Counted from the stretch's first letter, positions 18,130-26,759 are shown. The stretch: DNA of 64,000 bases from Panacagrimonas sp052386745 (GCA_052386745.1 JBQTJW010000001.1:1-64000), one strand, 5' to 3'. A program made the numbers and translations. The notes: generated by a model from the letters alone, not told the origin.

Positions 18130-19686
18130 ATGATCCTCGTCTGGCTCATCCTGGTTCCCTTCATTGCCGGTCTGCTGAGCTGGCAGACCGAACTGCGTTT
18201 TGGCACCAAGTACCCGCGCTGGATCGCGCTGGTGGGCATGCTGATCGCGCTGGCGATTTCGCTGTGGCTGTGGCTGAGCCTGGACTACACCATCGCCGTG
18301 CCCGGCACCCGGCCGGACTGGGTGGTGGAGTACAGGGCCGACTGGATTCCGCGCTTCGGCATCTCGTTCCACTTCGGGCTGGACGGGCTGTCGATCCTGC
18401 TGGTGCTGCTGACCAACCTGCTGGGCGTGATGGCGATCATCTGCTCCTGGAACGAGGTGGATCGCAACGTCGGCTTCTTCCACCTCAATCTGCTGTGGAA
18501 CCTGGGCGGCGTGGTTGGCGTGTTCCTGACGCTGGACCTGTTCCTGTTCTTCTTCCTGTGGGAAATGATGCTGGTGCCGATGTACTTCCTCATCGCGCTC
18601 TGGGGGCACGACTCTCCCGGCGGCAAGGGCAAGGTGTACGCGGCCACCAAGTTCTTCCTGTTCACGCAGGCCTCGGGCCTGCTGCTGCTGCTGGCGATCC
18701 TGGGGCTGGTGTTCGTCCACTACCAGTCCAGCGGCGTCATCACCTTCGACTATGAGCAGCTGCTCAACACCAAGATGAGCGAGCAGGTGGAGTACTTCCT
18801 CATGCTCGGTTTCTTCCTGGCGTTCGCGGTCAAGACGCCGGCGGTGCCGCTGCACACCTGGCTGCCGGACGCGCACTCGCAGGCGCCCACGGCCGGTTCG
18901 GTGGACCTTGCCGGCATCCTGCTGAAGACGGCGGCCTACGGCATGATGCGCTTCAGCATCCCTTTGTTCCCGCACGCCTCCGCGGAGTTCGCCCCGGTGG
19001 CGATGTGGCTGGGCGTGGCCGGCATCGTCTACGCCGGCATCATGGTGTTCGCCCAGAACGACGTGAAGCGGCTGGTGGCGTATTCATCGGTCTCGCACAT
19101 GGGCTTCGTGCTGGTGGGGATCTACGCCGGGACCGAGGTTGCCCTGCAGGGCGTCATCATGCAGATGCTGGCGCACGGCATTTCCGCCGGCGCGCTGTTC
19201 ATTCTCTGCGGCGAGATCTACGAGCGCCTCCACACGCGCGACCTGCGCAAGATGGGCGGCCTGTGGGCGCGTTTCCCATTCCTGCCGCCGATCATGCTGT
19301 TCTTCGTCGTGGCCTCGCTCGGACTGCCCGGGCTGGGCAACTTTATCGGTGAATTCCTGATCCTGCTGGGGAGCTGGCCGGTGGACCCGGTGGTCACTGC
19401 CGTATCGTCCATGGGCCTGATTCTCGCGGCCGTGTACTCGTTGTACCTCATCCAGCGGGCGTTCCACGGGCCCGAGCAGGAAGACGAGCACAAGGGGCAA
19501 AAGCTCCAGGACCTCAACATGCGCGAGCTGGGGATGCTCGGCTCGCTCATGCTCATCATGCTCTGGCTGGGGCTGTATCCGCAGCCGTTCATCAACACCT
19601 CGGCCGCCGCCATGCAGCACGTCGCCGCAATCTACGAGGCGGCCAAGACCGTGCCCGTCGTCGCCCTCACCGGGGTGATGCCATGA
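18130..19686 (+). CDS. nuoM: NADH-quinone oxidoreductase subunit M
   Basis: 518-residue antiporter-like proton-pumping subunit. Motifs are LFFFLWEMMLVPMYFLI (conserved Glu), TPAVPLHTWLPDAHSQAPT and KRLVAYSSVSHMGFV, typical of NuoM. ATG at 18130 (MILVWLILVPF) lies seven bases after nuoL and gives a normal length. Its stop overlaps the nuoN start (ATGA). Confidence 0.96.
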   Translation: MILVWLILVPFIAGLLSWQTELRFGTKYPRWIALVGMLIALAISLWLWLSLDYTIAVPGTRPDWVVEYRADWIPRFGISFHFGLDGLSILLVLLTNLLGVMAIICSWNEVDRNVGFFHLNLLWNLGGVVGVFLTLDLFLFFFLWEMMLVPMYFLIALWGHDSPGGKGKVYAATKFFLFTQASGLLLLLAILGLVFVHYQSSGVITFDYEQLLNTKMSEQVEYFLMLGFFLAFAVKTPAVPLHTWLPDAHSQAPTAGSVDLAGILLKTAAYGMMRFSIPLFPHASAEFAPVAMWLGVAGIVYAGIMVFAQNDVKRLVAYSSVSHMGFVLVGIYAGTEVALQGVIMQMLAHGISAGALFILCGEIYERLHTRDLRKMGGLWARFPFLPPIMLFFVVASLGLPGLGNFIGEFLILLGSWPVDPVVTAVSSMGLILAAVYSLYLIQRAFHGPEQEDEHKGQKLQDLNMRELGMLGSLMLIMLWLGLYPQPFINTSAAAMQHVAAIYEAAKTVPVVALTGVMP

Positions 19687-21185
19687 ACCTGACGGCGAAC
19701 CACTGGCTGGCGCTGTCGCCCATCCTGTTCGTCAGCCTGTCGGCGCTGGCGGTGATGATGGCCATCGCCATCAAGCGCAACCACTGGTGGAACGCGACCA
19801 TCGGCGTGTTCTTCCTCAACGCCGCCTGGATCTCGGTGGCAGTGCTGTTCTTCGGCCCGCTGGCGATGCCGGAAACGGTGCCATCCATCCTGCCGATCCA
19901 GGTCACGCCGCTGCTGGTGATCGACAACTACGCGCTGTTCTACTTCGGCATCATCATCGTCTGCACGCTGGCCTGCGCCACGCTGTCGCAGGCCTACCTC
20001 GACGGCTACCACGGCAACAAGGAAGAGATGTACCTGCTGCTGACCCTGGCAGCGCTGGGCGGCATGGTCATGGTGTCGAGCCGGCACTTCGCCTCGCTGT
20101 TCGTCGGCCTGGAACTGCTGTCGGTGCCCATCTACGCGATGGTCGCGTACCCGCAGCAGTCGCGGAGCTCGCTCGAAGGCGGCCTCAAGTATCTGGTGCT
20201 GTCGGCGGCCGCGTCGGCCTTCCTGCTGTTCGGCATGGCGCTGATCTATGCCGGTGCCGGGCACATGGGCTTTGCGGAGATCGGCAAGTTCATGGCCGCG
20301 CAGGGCGCGCAGCCCGATGCCGCCGGCGGACTCGTGCGCCTGGGCGGCGCGCTGTTCATGGTGGCCATCGGCTTCAAGCTGTCGCTTGTGCCCTTCCACC
20401 TGTGGACGCCGGACGTGTACGAAGGCGCGCCCGCGCCGGTCACCTCGTTCCTCGCCACCGCGTCCAAGACCGCGGTCTTCGCGGTGCTGCTGCGCTACTT
20501 CGTCGAGGCCGAGGGCTACCGCAACGTGGCGCTGATCCACGTCCTGACGGTGCTGGCGATCCTGTCCATGGTCGTGGGCAACGTGCTGGCGCTGCTGCAG
20601 AACAACGTCAAGCGCATGCTGGCGTACTCGTCGGTGGCGCAGTTCGGCTACTGCATCGTCGGCCTGATCGCCGCGGGGCCGCTGGCGGTGGAAGCGGTCG
20701 GGGCCTTCGTGCTGACCTACGTCGTCACCACGCTCGGCGTGCTCGGCGTGGTCACGCTGGTGTCCAGCCCGTACAACAACCGGAACGATGCCGACGAGAT
20801 CGAGGACTACCGCGGCCTGTTCTGGCGCCGGCCGTACATCGCGTCCATTCTCACGGCGATGCTGCTGTCGCTGGCGGGCATCCCGGTGACGGCGGGGTTC
20901 GTCGGCAAGTTCTACATCATCGCGGCGGGTGTCGATGCGCAGCAGTGGTGGCTGCTCGGTGCCGTGGTGGTGGGCAGCGCCATCGGCCTGTTCTATTACC
21001 TGCGCCTGACGATCATCATGTTCATGGATCGCGATCGCCAGCAGCGCTTCGATGCACCGCTCAACTGGGCGCAGCAGACCGGTGGCTACATGGTGCTGGC
21101 GGTGACCGTCGCGAGCTTCGTGCTCGGCCTGTATCCGCAGCCCTTCATCGAGATCATTCGGCTGGCGCCGCTGCTGGCGCCGTAG
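19683..21185 (+). CDS. nuoN: NADH-quinone oxidoreductase subunit N
   Basis: 500-residue antiporter-like subunit that ends the operon. Conserved elements are FVGLELLSVPIYAMVA (Glu), FHLWTPDVYEGAPAPVTSFLAT and KRMLAYSSVAQFGYCIVG. The length matches E. coli and Pseudomonas NuoN. No clear T-tailed terminator is seen in the 190 bases after the stop; the next gene is convergent, and the GC palindrome at 21373-21390 is the only strong hairpin between them. Confidence 0.96.
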   Translation: MNLTANHWLALSPILFVSLSALAVMMAIAIKRNHWWNATIGVFFLNAAWISVAVLFFGPLAMPETVPSILPIQVTPLLVIDNYALFYFGIIIVCTLACATLSQAYLDGYHGNKEEMYLLLTLAALGGMVMVSSRHFASLFVGLELLSVPIYAMVAYPQQSRSSLEGGLKYLVLSAAASAFLLFGMALIYAGAGHMGFAEIGKFMAAQGAQPDAAGGLVRLGGALFMVAIGFKLSLVPFHLWTPDVYEGAPAPVTSFLATASKTAVFAVLLRYFVEAEGYRNVALIHVLTVLAILSMVVGNVLALLQNNVKRMLAYSSVAQFGYCIVGLIAAGPLAVEAVGAFVLTYVVTTLGVLGVVTLVSSPYNNRNDADEIEDYRGLFWRRPYIASILTAMLLSLAGIPVTAGFVGKFYIIAAGVDAQQWWLLGAVVVGSAIGLFYYLRLTIIMFMDRDRQQRFDAPLNWAQQTGGYMVLAVTVASFVLGLYPQPFIEIIRLAPLLAP

Positions 21186-21372
21186 CAGGCCGATCAGGTA
21201 GCCGATTGTCCAGCAGGGTCTGCTGGGATCATCGAGGACGCATCGACGGGCTCAAGGGTTCAACTCGCCGCGGCAACGCAGATAGGGAGGTCGGTTGCCA
21301 CTCCCGTGCGAGACATCTTGCGGGCAGAACCTTGCGTACTCATCGACCGATCCGCCGGTTGTTGCCTGGAAG

Positions 21373-21390
21373 AGCGGCTGCGCAGCCGCT
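21373..21390. repeat. Perfect 18-bp palindrome between two convergent genes
   Basis: AGCGGCTGCGCAGCCGCT reads identically on both strands. It lies 10 bases beyond the stop of the minus-strand lipoprotein gene and 188 bases beyond nuoN. As RNA it could form a GC hairpin that blocks read-through from either side, but there is no T tract on either strand. A protein-binding site is the alternative. Confidence 0.5.
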
Positions 21391-21399
21391 CATCACCGG

Positions 21400-22404
21400 T
21401 CAGGGTGCCGCCGCTGTCTCGAAGGCTCTGCGGATTAACCTGCCGCAACTGTACGATGCGACGTAGGCCGTGGCCCTGACGTCGTAACGGGCCAGGATCC
21501 CATACTGTTCCCGGTCCGCGCCGACCCAGGGGTAGAACCCGAATGCGCCGGGGCTGCTGAACGCGCCATCCCCGAGGTTGGGGTCGTCCTCTACCCAGTG
21601 CCCGATGGAGTAATGCCAGGCTTCCCGACCGGGAATCGGCGTGAAATTCGAGGTGGGGCAATCGCCTCCGACGTGTGTGCACACGGCCTGCGAGCCCAGC
21701 ATGCTCCCGAGCTTCAAGTCATGCCGGATCAGCTTCTGAAGGAAGAGCGCATACCGGCTGACACTGCTGACTCCGCCCGCGGCGAGTTGCGGGCTGTTGT
21801 ACACGAAATCGACGTCCATTCCGAGCATCGCGCCGACGGAGTCCGCGAGTTGGGCACTGTTGTTCTCACCCAGACCCAAGTCGATTGAGGCGTGCTTCTG
21901 AAAATGAGCGCTGTCGTAGTGAAAGCGTCCGACGTCTGCGGGGGTGAAGGTGTCATTCCCGGCGGCTTGCTGGCACTCCGATACCGTCACCGCCGCCTGC
22001 TCGGCCGGCAACGCCCGCAGGCATGCCGTATAGGAGAACCTGTGGTAGCCGCTCTGCATGCGCGCCGCTCGCAGGTCGGGTTCATCGAGCTGCCCGTTCC
22101 GGAGTTCGGCGAGGTAAGCCCCGAACCACCATTTGCTGGCCGATGCAATCAGCATCGACGTATCACGGTCGTAAGCCGTTTGCGACGTCGGCGCTCCGCC
22201 GCCGCCCAGGGGCCCGTTGCCGTCGCCAATCTCCCAGTAAAAAGGCTGGACGCTGACACATTCCGGCCGAGTCAACGCCGCGGCATTGGCGGCCTGCAAG
22301 CGCTCTTCCAGGGACGGACCGGGCTGATTTCCGGACGACCCGCCGCCACAGGCGGACAACCCTGCCGCACATGCCGCCATCGCGAGCCGCATGCACGTTT
22401 TCAT
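21400..22404 (-). CDS. Lipoprotein with a serine beta-lactamase-like (S12) domain
   Basis: 334 residues from ATG at 22404. This start gives a clean lipoprotein signal, MKTCMRLAMAACAAGLSAC, with the lipidated Cys at residue 19; ATGs at 22422 and 22437 would lengthen the n-region. LIASASKWWFGAYLAEL fits the Ser-x-x-Lys motif of penicillin-recognising enzymes. WHYSIGHWVE and FSSPGAFGFYPWVG resemble the third-motif region of S12 serine hydrolases, where SPG would replace the usual K-T-G or H-x-G; a Tyr-x-Asn motif is not obvious (YDS is the nearest). Several cysteines suggest disulfides. Likely a periplasmic or surface-anchored hydrolase or an inactive relative; the substrate is unknown. Confidence 0.65.
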   Translation of the reverse strand: MKTCMRLAMAACAAGLSACGGGSSGNQPGPSLEERLQAANAAALTRPECVSVQPFYWEIGDGNGPLGGGGAPTSQTAYDRDTSMLIASASKWWFGAYLAELRNGQLDEPDLRAARMQSGYHRFSYTACLRALPAEQAAVTVSECQQAAGNDTFTPADVGRFHYDSAHFQKHASIDLGLGENNSAQLADSVGAMLGMDVDFVYNSPQLAAGGVSSVSRYALFLQKLIRHDLKLGSMLGSQAVCTHVGGDCPTSNFTPIPGREAWHYSIGHWVEDDPNLGDGAFSSPGAFGFYPWVGADREQYGILARYDVRATAYVASYSCGRLIRRAFETAAAP

Positions 22405-22595
22405 CGACAGCGTCAACCGCATCCCGCCAGTATCCATGCTCAATCACCCGTGTGCCCGGGTCGGCAATCTACAGCATGGGGTGCGGTGCGTTACTCCAAG
22501 ATTCCATACTGTCGGAACACCTTACTTCGGTGGGCGGCTTGGGCGCAGGGCGCAGACGCATCGTCCTGCGCTGGCAGATGGAGCGCCGAATCCCG

Positions 22596-22766
22596 CTACT
22601 TGTTGAGGATCAGCTTATCATTGCGGGTCCAGCGCAAGCGGTACTCCTGCCCCTGGTGCTCGATGATTAACTCGTTGGAGTCGCGAAAAAGTTCGCGGCT
22701 TTTGAGGCGTGGGAGTTGGCGCGCCGCGAGAGTGTGGCGGGCTAGGCTCAGGGTGGCAGACAGCAT
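22596..22766 (-). CDS. hemP: Hemin uptake protein HemP
   Basis: 56-residue protein of the HemP/HmuP family. The diagnostic C-terminal part reads SRELFRDSNELIIEHQGQEY followed by RLRWTRNDKLILNK; the N-terminus is short and basic. ATG at 22766 has GGAG seven bases upstream. HemP proteins are small regulators or accessory factors of haem uptake, usually beside TonB-dependent haem receptors, but here it stands alone. A strong Fur-box match lies 38 bases upstream, so iron repression is expected. Confidence 0.85.
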   Translation of the reverse strand: MLSATLSLARHTLAARQLPRLKSRELFRDSNELIIEHQGQEYRLRWTRNDKLILNK

Positions 22767-22803
22767 GGCAGGCTCCTTCAGGCATCGGTGGGGACTCCGT
22801 TCT

Positions 22804-22822
22804 GACAATGATAATGATTCGC
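22804..22822. promoter_or_regulatory. Fur box upstream of hemP
   Basis: GACAATGATAATGATTCGC matches 15 of 19 positions of the consensus GATAATGATAATCATTATC. It sits 38 bases before the hemP start codon, where the promoter should lie. Ferric uptake regulator with Fe2+ would repress hemP here. Confidence 0.75.
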
Positions 22823-22926
22823 AAATGAGAGTCAACTGCAAATGATGATTCTGGAATCGTCCCTGTTGTCCCGTGGATGAATCCGCTGCCTGCACCCGAT
22901 GCAACGGGTCCGGAGCCATCGATTGA

Positions 22927-22932
22927 TATAAT
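22927..22932 (+). promoter_or_regulatory. -10 box of the tRNA-Leu promoter
   Basis: A perfect TATAAT lies 17 bases before the mature 5' end of tRNA-Leu, which would give a primary transcript with a leader of about 10 bases. No good -35 hexamer is visible at 16-18 bp spacing. Confidence 0.6.
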
Positions 22933-22949
22933 CCGAAACCGTTGGCCTC

Positions 22950-23034
22950 GCGAAAGTGGCGGAATTGGTAGACGTCCGGGATTTAGGTTCCCGTGCCGCA
23001 AGGCGTGCGAGTTCGAGTCTCGCCTTTCGCACCA
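22950..23034 (+). tRNA. tRNA-Leu (anticodon UAG)
   Basis: 85 bases with a complete class II cloverleaf. The acceptor stem GCGAAAG pairs with CTTTCGC and the discriminator A and encoded CCA follow. The anticodon loop is TTTAGGT, giving UAG for CUN leucine codons. A long variable arm follows the anticodon stem and the T loop is TTCGAGT. Confidence 0.97.
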
Positions 23035-23447
23035 CCAGAGTCAGATCGTTGAGCGGATTCTTGGCCGCCTACGAAGTAGCGCAAGGGAAGGGCCGGGAAA
23101 TCATCGCTTGCATCCTGGTGCTCGGGCATGTGCGATTCCCGCCGCAGGTCGGCCACTGGAACGCCGCCTGCGAAAGTGACTCCCGTTGGGCCGATGCCGG
23201 CGTGTCGTAGCCCCTGCTCAGCACGCAGGCTACCGACGCCGATTTCGTGGCCGGCCGTAAAGTTCGCGGATACTCCTCGGTTCCCGGGTGGGCGGCGAGC
23301 CATCTGTTGCCGTCGAGAAATCCGGCGACTGCAAACGGTATGAGAGGGCAGATGAACGGAGCGGAGTTCATTGCATATTAAGAGCTTGCGGTCAGAATTG
23401 TCGCCACCCGCAGCGCTTCGCTCCGGGCTACTTCCCTGGAGATTCAC
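23035..23447. other. Intergenic stretch after tRNA-Leu
   Basis: 413 bases with no recognisable gene. Short open frames on both strands have no family resemblance and no good ribosome-binding sites. No integrase gene or direct repeat of the tRNA 3' end was noticed, so nothing marks it as an integrated element. Its distal end holds a possible promoter for the following gene. Confidence 0.5.
23371..23398 (+). promoter_or_regulatory. Possible promoter of the repeat-rich secreted protein
   Basis: TTGCAT at 23371-23376 and CAGAAT at 23393-23398 are separated by 16 bases, about 50 bases before the start codon. Both boxes deviate from consensus, so support is modest. Confidence 0.3.
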
Positions 23448-24122
23448 ATGATCAAGCTTTTCGTCCCGGCCGGTGCATTTCTGGTGCTGGCCTCGTCTTC
23501 CGCATTCGCCCTTGACCTGAAGCTCGGGGCGGGCGCCGAGGTCGACACCGGTGCCGGCGTCGATCTCGGCGCCCAACATTCGGCCGCGACACAGGTTGAG
23601 GCGGATCGCGCGGCCAAGGCGATGGCCGCTGAAAAGGCGGCGGCCGAGGCCAAGGCTCATGCGTCGGCCAACAGCACCGTGAATGCCGGAGCCGGCGCCA
23701 ACGTGGGGGTCGGGGTGAACACCGGTGCGGCGGTGAATTCGACGGTTGACGCCGGCGCCAGGACCGGCTCTGACATCAGCGCCGATGCAAAGGCCGCGGG
23801 CGGTGCTGCCGTGGATTCCGCCAGGTCGGCCGGCGCGGCGACCGTGGACACGGCGAAGGAAGTCGGGTCCAAGACCGCCGGAACGGCCAAGGAAGTCGGC
23901 ACCAAGACCGCCGACACGGCCAAGAAGGCCGGCAAGAAGACCGCGGCCGCGGGCAAGAAGGTGGCGGGTGGCACCAAGAGCCTGGTGAGTGGCGTGGTGA
24001 GTGGTGCCGGGTCGGTCGCCTCGGGTGTCGGGGCCGGCGCAGCGGCGACGGTTCCGACTTCGGCTTCCGTCGGCGTGTCGGCCGATGTCAAGGCTGGCGT
24101 CAGCGGCGGTGCGGCGCAGTAA
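23448..24122 (+). CDS. Secreted Ala/Gly/Lys-rich protein with LEA-like 11-residue repeats
   Basis: 224 residues with a Sec signal peptide (MIKLFVPAGAFLVLASSSAFA, cut about residue 22). The mature part is low in complexity: a Gly/Ala/Val section with repeated D-T-G-A-G patterns, a short basic-acidic helix-prone stretch around EADRAAKAMAAEKAAAEAKA, then three 11-residue repeats of the form TAKEVGSKTAG (residues 135-167) and a Gly/Ser-rich tail. There are no cysteines in the mature part. Lys/Glu 11-mers of this kind occur in LEA group 3-like and other amphipathic-helix proteins. Function unknown; a periplasmic stress or surface-coat role is only a guess. A strong terminator follows, so it is its own transcript. 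Confidence 0.7.
   Translation: MIKLFVPAGAFLVLASSSAFALDLKLGAGAEVDTGAGVDLGAQHSAATQVEADRAAKAMAAEKAAAEAKAHASANSTVNAGAGANVGVGVNTGAAVNSTVDAGARTGSDISADAKAAGGAAVDSARSAGAATVDTAKEVGSKTAGTAKEVGTKTADTAKKAGKKTAAAGKKVAGGTKSLVSGVVSGAGSVASGVGAGAAATVPTSASVGVSADVKAGVSGGAAQ
23850..23948 (+). repeat. Three tandem 33-bp coding repeats
   Basis: Copies at 23850-23882, 23883-23915 and 23916-23948 encode TAKEVGSKTAG, TAKEVGTKTAD and TAKKAGKKTAA. The period is exactly 33 bases and each begins ACGGC. Copies one and two are the closest, which suggests a fairly recent duplication. Confidence 0.85.
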
Positions 24123-24153
24123 TCCGCGCCGGACGTTTTTTGGCGACAAATCA

Positions 24154-24180
24154 GGCCGGGCATTGCCCGGCCTTTTTTTT
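24154..24180 (+). terminator. Rho-independent terminator
   Basis: An 8-bp GC stem (GGCCGGGC with GCCCGGCC, loop ATT) is followed directly by eight T residues. It begins 32 bases after the stop of the repeat-rich secreted protein. Confidence 0.92.
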
Positions 24181-24408
24181 GGCTTCCGGGTTCGGGAGAG
24201 GGTGATCGAAGCGCTTGTCGCGTAAGCCGGCGTTCGCACGACCCGAATACGTAAAAGCTGTGGACGCGAAATTCGAGGCAGACGCAGCCGGCGATCCTGT
24301 ACGCGATGTCGCGCGGTGTCGGCGCGCATTCCGGCAGGTCTGGAAGCCGGTGAACGGGCTGGGTCGCCCCGGTGCGTCTTCGCACCGAGCGCGTCTCGAC
24401 ACCCGATT

Positions 24409-25335
24409 TCAGTCCGCTTTTCCGCCGGGCGCCAGCGCCGCTGCCGCCGCCTTCCCCGGAGTGGGCGAAGCGGCGGGCTCCGCTTTTTGCGGCGGCTTGG
24501 GCGGTTCGGGGATGTTGAACAGCTCCTGCGCCAGCTGCTTGGACAGGGTGTAGCGCACGCCCAGGTCCTTTCGCGCCAGGATCAGCTGCGGCTCGCGCGC
24601 CTGCACCACCAGGTTAATGACCGCGCCATCGTCCAGGGTGAGCTTCACCGCATCCCCCTTCGAGCCTTCCGGCGGGTCGGCGGCGTTCCACAGCGCCCGA
24701 GCGCTCTTCCAGCTTTCGGCCAGCGTGGCGAGCTGCCCGGGGGTGGCCGCGGGCTTTTGTGGACTGGACCAGGCGCCATCCGCGTCCTTCGCTAGGGTCA
24801 GGCCGGGCAGTTCGATCTTCTGCAGCCGGGCAGTTTCGGGGACGATGGATTTGGACACGAGGTCGGAAAAGTCCGCGTCCAGCGCGGCGCCGGGCGGGTC
24901 GTCCACCAGGCCGATCACCTCGCCCGACTTCACGTAGCGGCGGTACTTCATGGGCTCGCTGCCGCCGAGGTCGATGCGGGTGTCGTCGAGCGTGACGCTG
25001 TACTGCGGCGGGTCCAGCTCCAGCTCGGCGGTGTTCACGCCGGCGTCGAGCCGGGCTTTCACCTCCAGCTCGGCCAGGCCCAGGATGCCCATGACTTCGA
25101 AGCGGTCGGCCGGGCCCTGCACCGGCGCCACCAGGTTCCACTTGCCGTCGGCCTGTTTCTCCAGGCGGATGGCGGGCTTGCCCGGGTGCTCGATGGCGAT
25201 GCGGCTCACCGCGTCCTGCCTGAGCGCAGTGAGCGGCGCGCCTTTCTCCGCTTCCGGCTTCTGGCTGAACCAGGCCGCGCCACCCAGGCCGGCGACGAGC
25301 GCGAGCAGGAGCAGGTTGAGGTGACTGCGTTTCAT
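24409..25335 (-). CDS. DUF4340 domain-containing protein
   Basis: 308 residues. The N-terminus MKRSHLNLLLLALVAGLGGAAW is a signal anchor; the rest should face the periplasm. The DUF4340 region begins ALRQDAVSRIAIEHPGKPAIRLEK and contains the typical W-x-L with G-x-A-D-R pattern (KWNLVAPVQGPADR). The C-terminus is Pro/Ala/Lys-rich and probably disordered. It is the last gene of a minus-strand operon behind a Gld-type ABC transporter, 13 bases after the GldG-like gene. DUF4340 proteins commonly accompany such transporters; their function is not established. Confidence 0.85.
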   Translation of the reverse strand: MKRSHLNLLLLALVAGLGGAAWFSQKPEAEKGAPLTALRQDAVSRIAIEHPGKPAIRLEKQADGKWNLVAPVQGPADRFEVMGILGLAELEVKARLDAGVNTAELELDPPQYSVTLDDTRIDLGGSEPMKYRRYVKSGEVIGLVDDPPGAALDADFSDLVSKSIVPETARLQKIELPGLTLAKDADGAWSSPQKPAATPGQLATLAESWKSARALWNAADPPEGSKGDAVKLTLDDGAVINLVVQAREPQLILARKDLGVRYTLSKQLAQELFNIPEPPKPPQKAEPAASPTPGKAAAAALAPGGKAD

Positions 25336-25348
25336 GGCGGCGGGAACC

Positions 25349-26749
25349 TCAGCGGCGGCGACGCAGTACCCAGCGCGTCACGCCGGTGCCGATCAGCAGC
25401 AGCGGCAGCAGGATCACGAAGCCCACGCTGAGCAGGATCACCGCCCAGTTGGGCAGGTACAGCTCGGTGTCCGGCGCCTTGGGCACATCGATGTTGATCT
25501 GCGAATCGCGGCTGGCCAGCCACTGCACGATGTTCAGCCCCAGCTGCTCGTTGCCGAGCTGGCCGAGGGTGGCGTCGGCGAGGAAGTCGGCGTCGCCCAC
25601 CAGCACCACGCGCTGCTGCCTGGTGGGCGCGGCCTGCGGCGGCTCGCCTTCGGCCGGCTTGGCCGGGGCGGGAGCGTCGGGATCGGGGATCTCGCGCGTC
25701 AGCATCATGGCGATGTTGAGCGGGCCGGGGATGTCGCCCTGCTTGGGGTCGAAGATCACCGACTTGCCGTCCAGCGACTGCGTTTCCAGCCAGGCATCGC
25801 GGTTGGTGGTGAGCAGGGGCTGCGCGGTCCAGCCGCTGTCGGCCCTGGCCGTGAGCGAACGCACCAGCGGGAAGACGGCCACCTGGTCCAGGCGCTGCGT
25901 GACCGGCGTGCGCGGGTAGTGGTCGGCCAGGAAGATGCCGGGGTGGCCGGTGCCCAGCAGCTCGTAGTCGGGGAACACGGCAAAGCCGTTCTGCCAGGCA
26001 ATGCCGAGCGTGTCGGCCACGGCCTTGAGGCCGGGCGGGTTGTCGGGGTCGGCTAGCCACAGCAGGTTGCCGCCCTTCTTCACGTACTCGTCCACCAGCT
26101 TGATCTCGCCCTCCAGCAGTGCGCTCTTGGGGCTGGCAATCACCAGGGCCGAGGTGTTGTCGGGAATGGTCTGCGTGCGCACCAGGCTGAAGGGCTGGAG
26201 GCTCAGGCCCTTGTCCTTGAGCGCCTGGGCGAACTTGGAGAACGAGTTCTGGTCCGCCGTGCCGGCCACCGCGCGCTCGCCGTGACCCTCCAGGAACAGC
26301 ACCAGCTTCTCGCCCGAGTAGCTCAGGCGCTGAAGCGCGCCGGTGATGGCCTGTTCCGACAGCGTGCGCAGGCTCTCGCGCCGGCCCTGGTACTCCACCA
26401 CCACCTCGCCGGCGAAGGACACGTTGTACTGCTTGACCTTCTGCGGCTGCGCGCTGGGGTCGACGAACTCCAGCTCCAGGTCGCTCTTGAAGCGCCGGTA
26501 CTGGTCCACGAAAAACTGCACGGACGTGCGCTCCGGCGAGCCGGGGTAGGCGAAGGCGATGACGTGCACCGGGTCCTTCATCGACGCCAGCTGCCTGCGG
26601 CTGGGCTCGGTGATGGTGTTGCGCTGGTTGAAGGTCCAGTCCTGCTTGACGCTGTAGCGCACCGACAGCCAGCCAAGCAGGCCGATGACGGCCAGGATCA
26701 GCAGCCCGTTGAAAATCTGCTGGAGCAGGTTGTGATTTCTGGATTTCAT
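25349..26749 (-). CDS. GldG-family ABC-type transport auxiliary protein
   Basis: 466 residues, homologous to GldG and to the soluble domain of IFT52-like proteins. A membrane helix at about 12-31 and another near the C-terminus (AVILLSVGFVILLPLLLIG) flank a large periplasmic part. EGHGERAV and LVIASPKSALLEGEI belong to the GldG/'ABC-2 auxiliary' core; a Pro/Ala-rich insert (about 365-385) is poorly conserved. It starts 10 bases after the permease gene. In Bacteroidetes GldA/F/G support gliding and type IX secretion; in proteobacteria the cargo is unknown. Confidence 0.85.
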   Translation of the reverse strand: MKSRNHNLLQQIFNGLLILAVIGLLGWLSVRYSVKQDWTFNQRNTITEPSRRQLASMKDPVHVIAFAYPGSPERTSVQFFVDQYRRFKSDLELEFVDPSAQPQKVKQYNVSFAGEVVVEYQGRRESLRTLSEQAITGALQRLSYSGEKLVLFLEGHGERAVAGTADQNSFSKFAQALKDKGLSLQPFSLVRTQTIPDNTSALVIASPKSALLEGEIKLVDEYVKKGGNLLWLADPDNPPGLKAVADTLGIAWQNGFAVFPDYELLGTGHPGIFLADHYPRTPVTQRLDQVAVFPLVRSLTARADSGWTAQPLLTTNRDAWLETQSLDGKSVIFDPKQGDIPGPLNIAMMLTREIPDPDAPAPAKPAEGEPPQAAPTRQQRVVLVGDADFLADATLGQLGNEQLGLNIVQWLASRDSQINIDVPKAPDTELYLPNWAVILLSVGFVILLPLLLIGTGVTRWVLRRRR

Positions 26750-26759
26750 GGTCGCGTGC

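Noticed and set aside
22983..24329. Minus-strand open frame of 448 codons over the tRNA-Leu and the repeat-rich gene
   Set aside because: It crosses the tRNA and a strong terminator. The plus-strand frame has a signal peptide and a regular repeat, so it is the real one.
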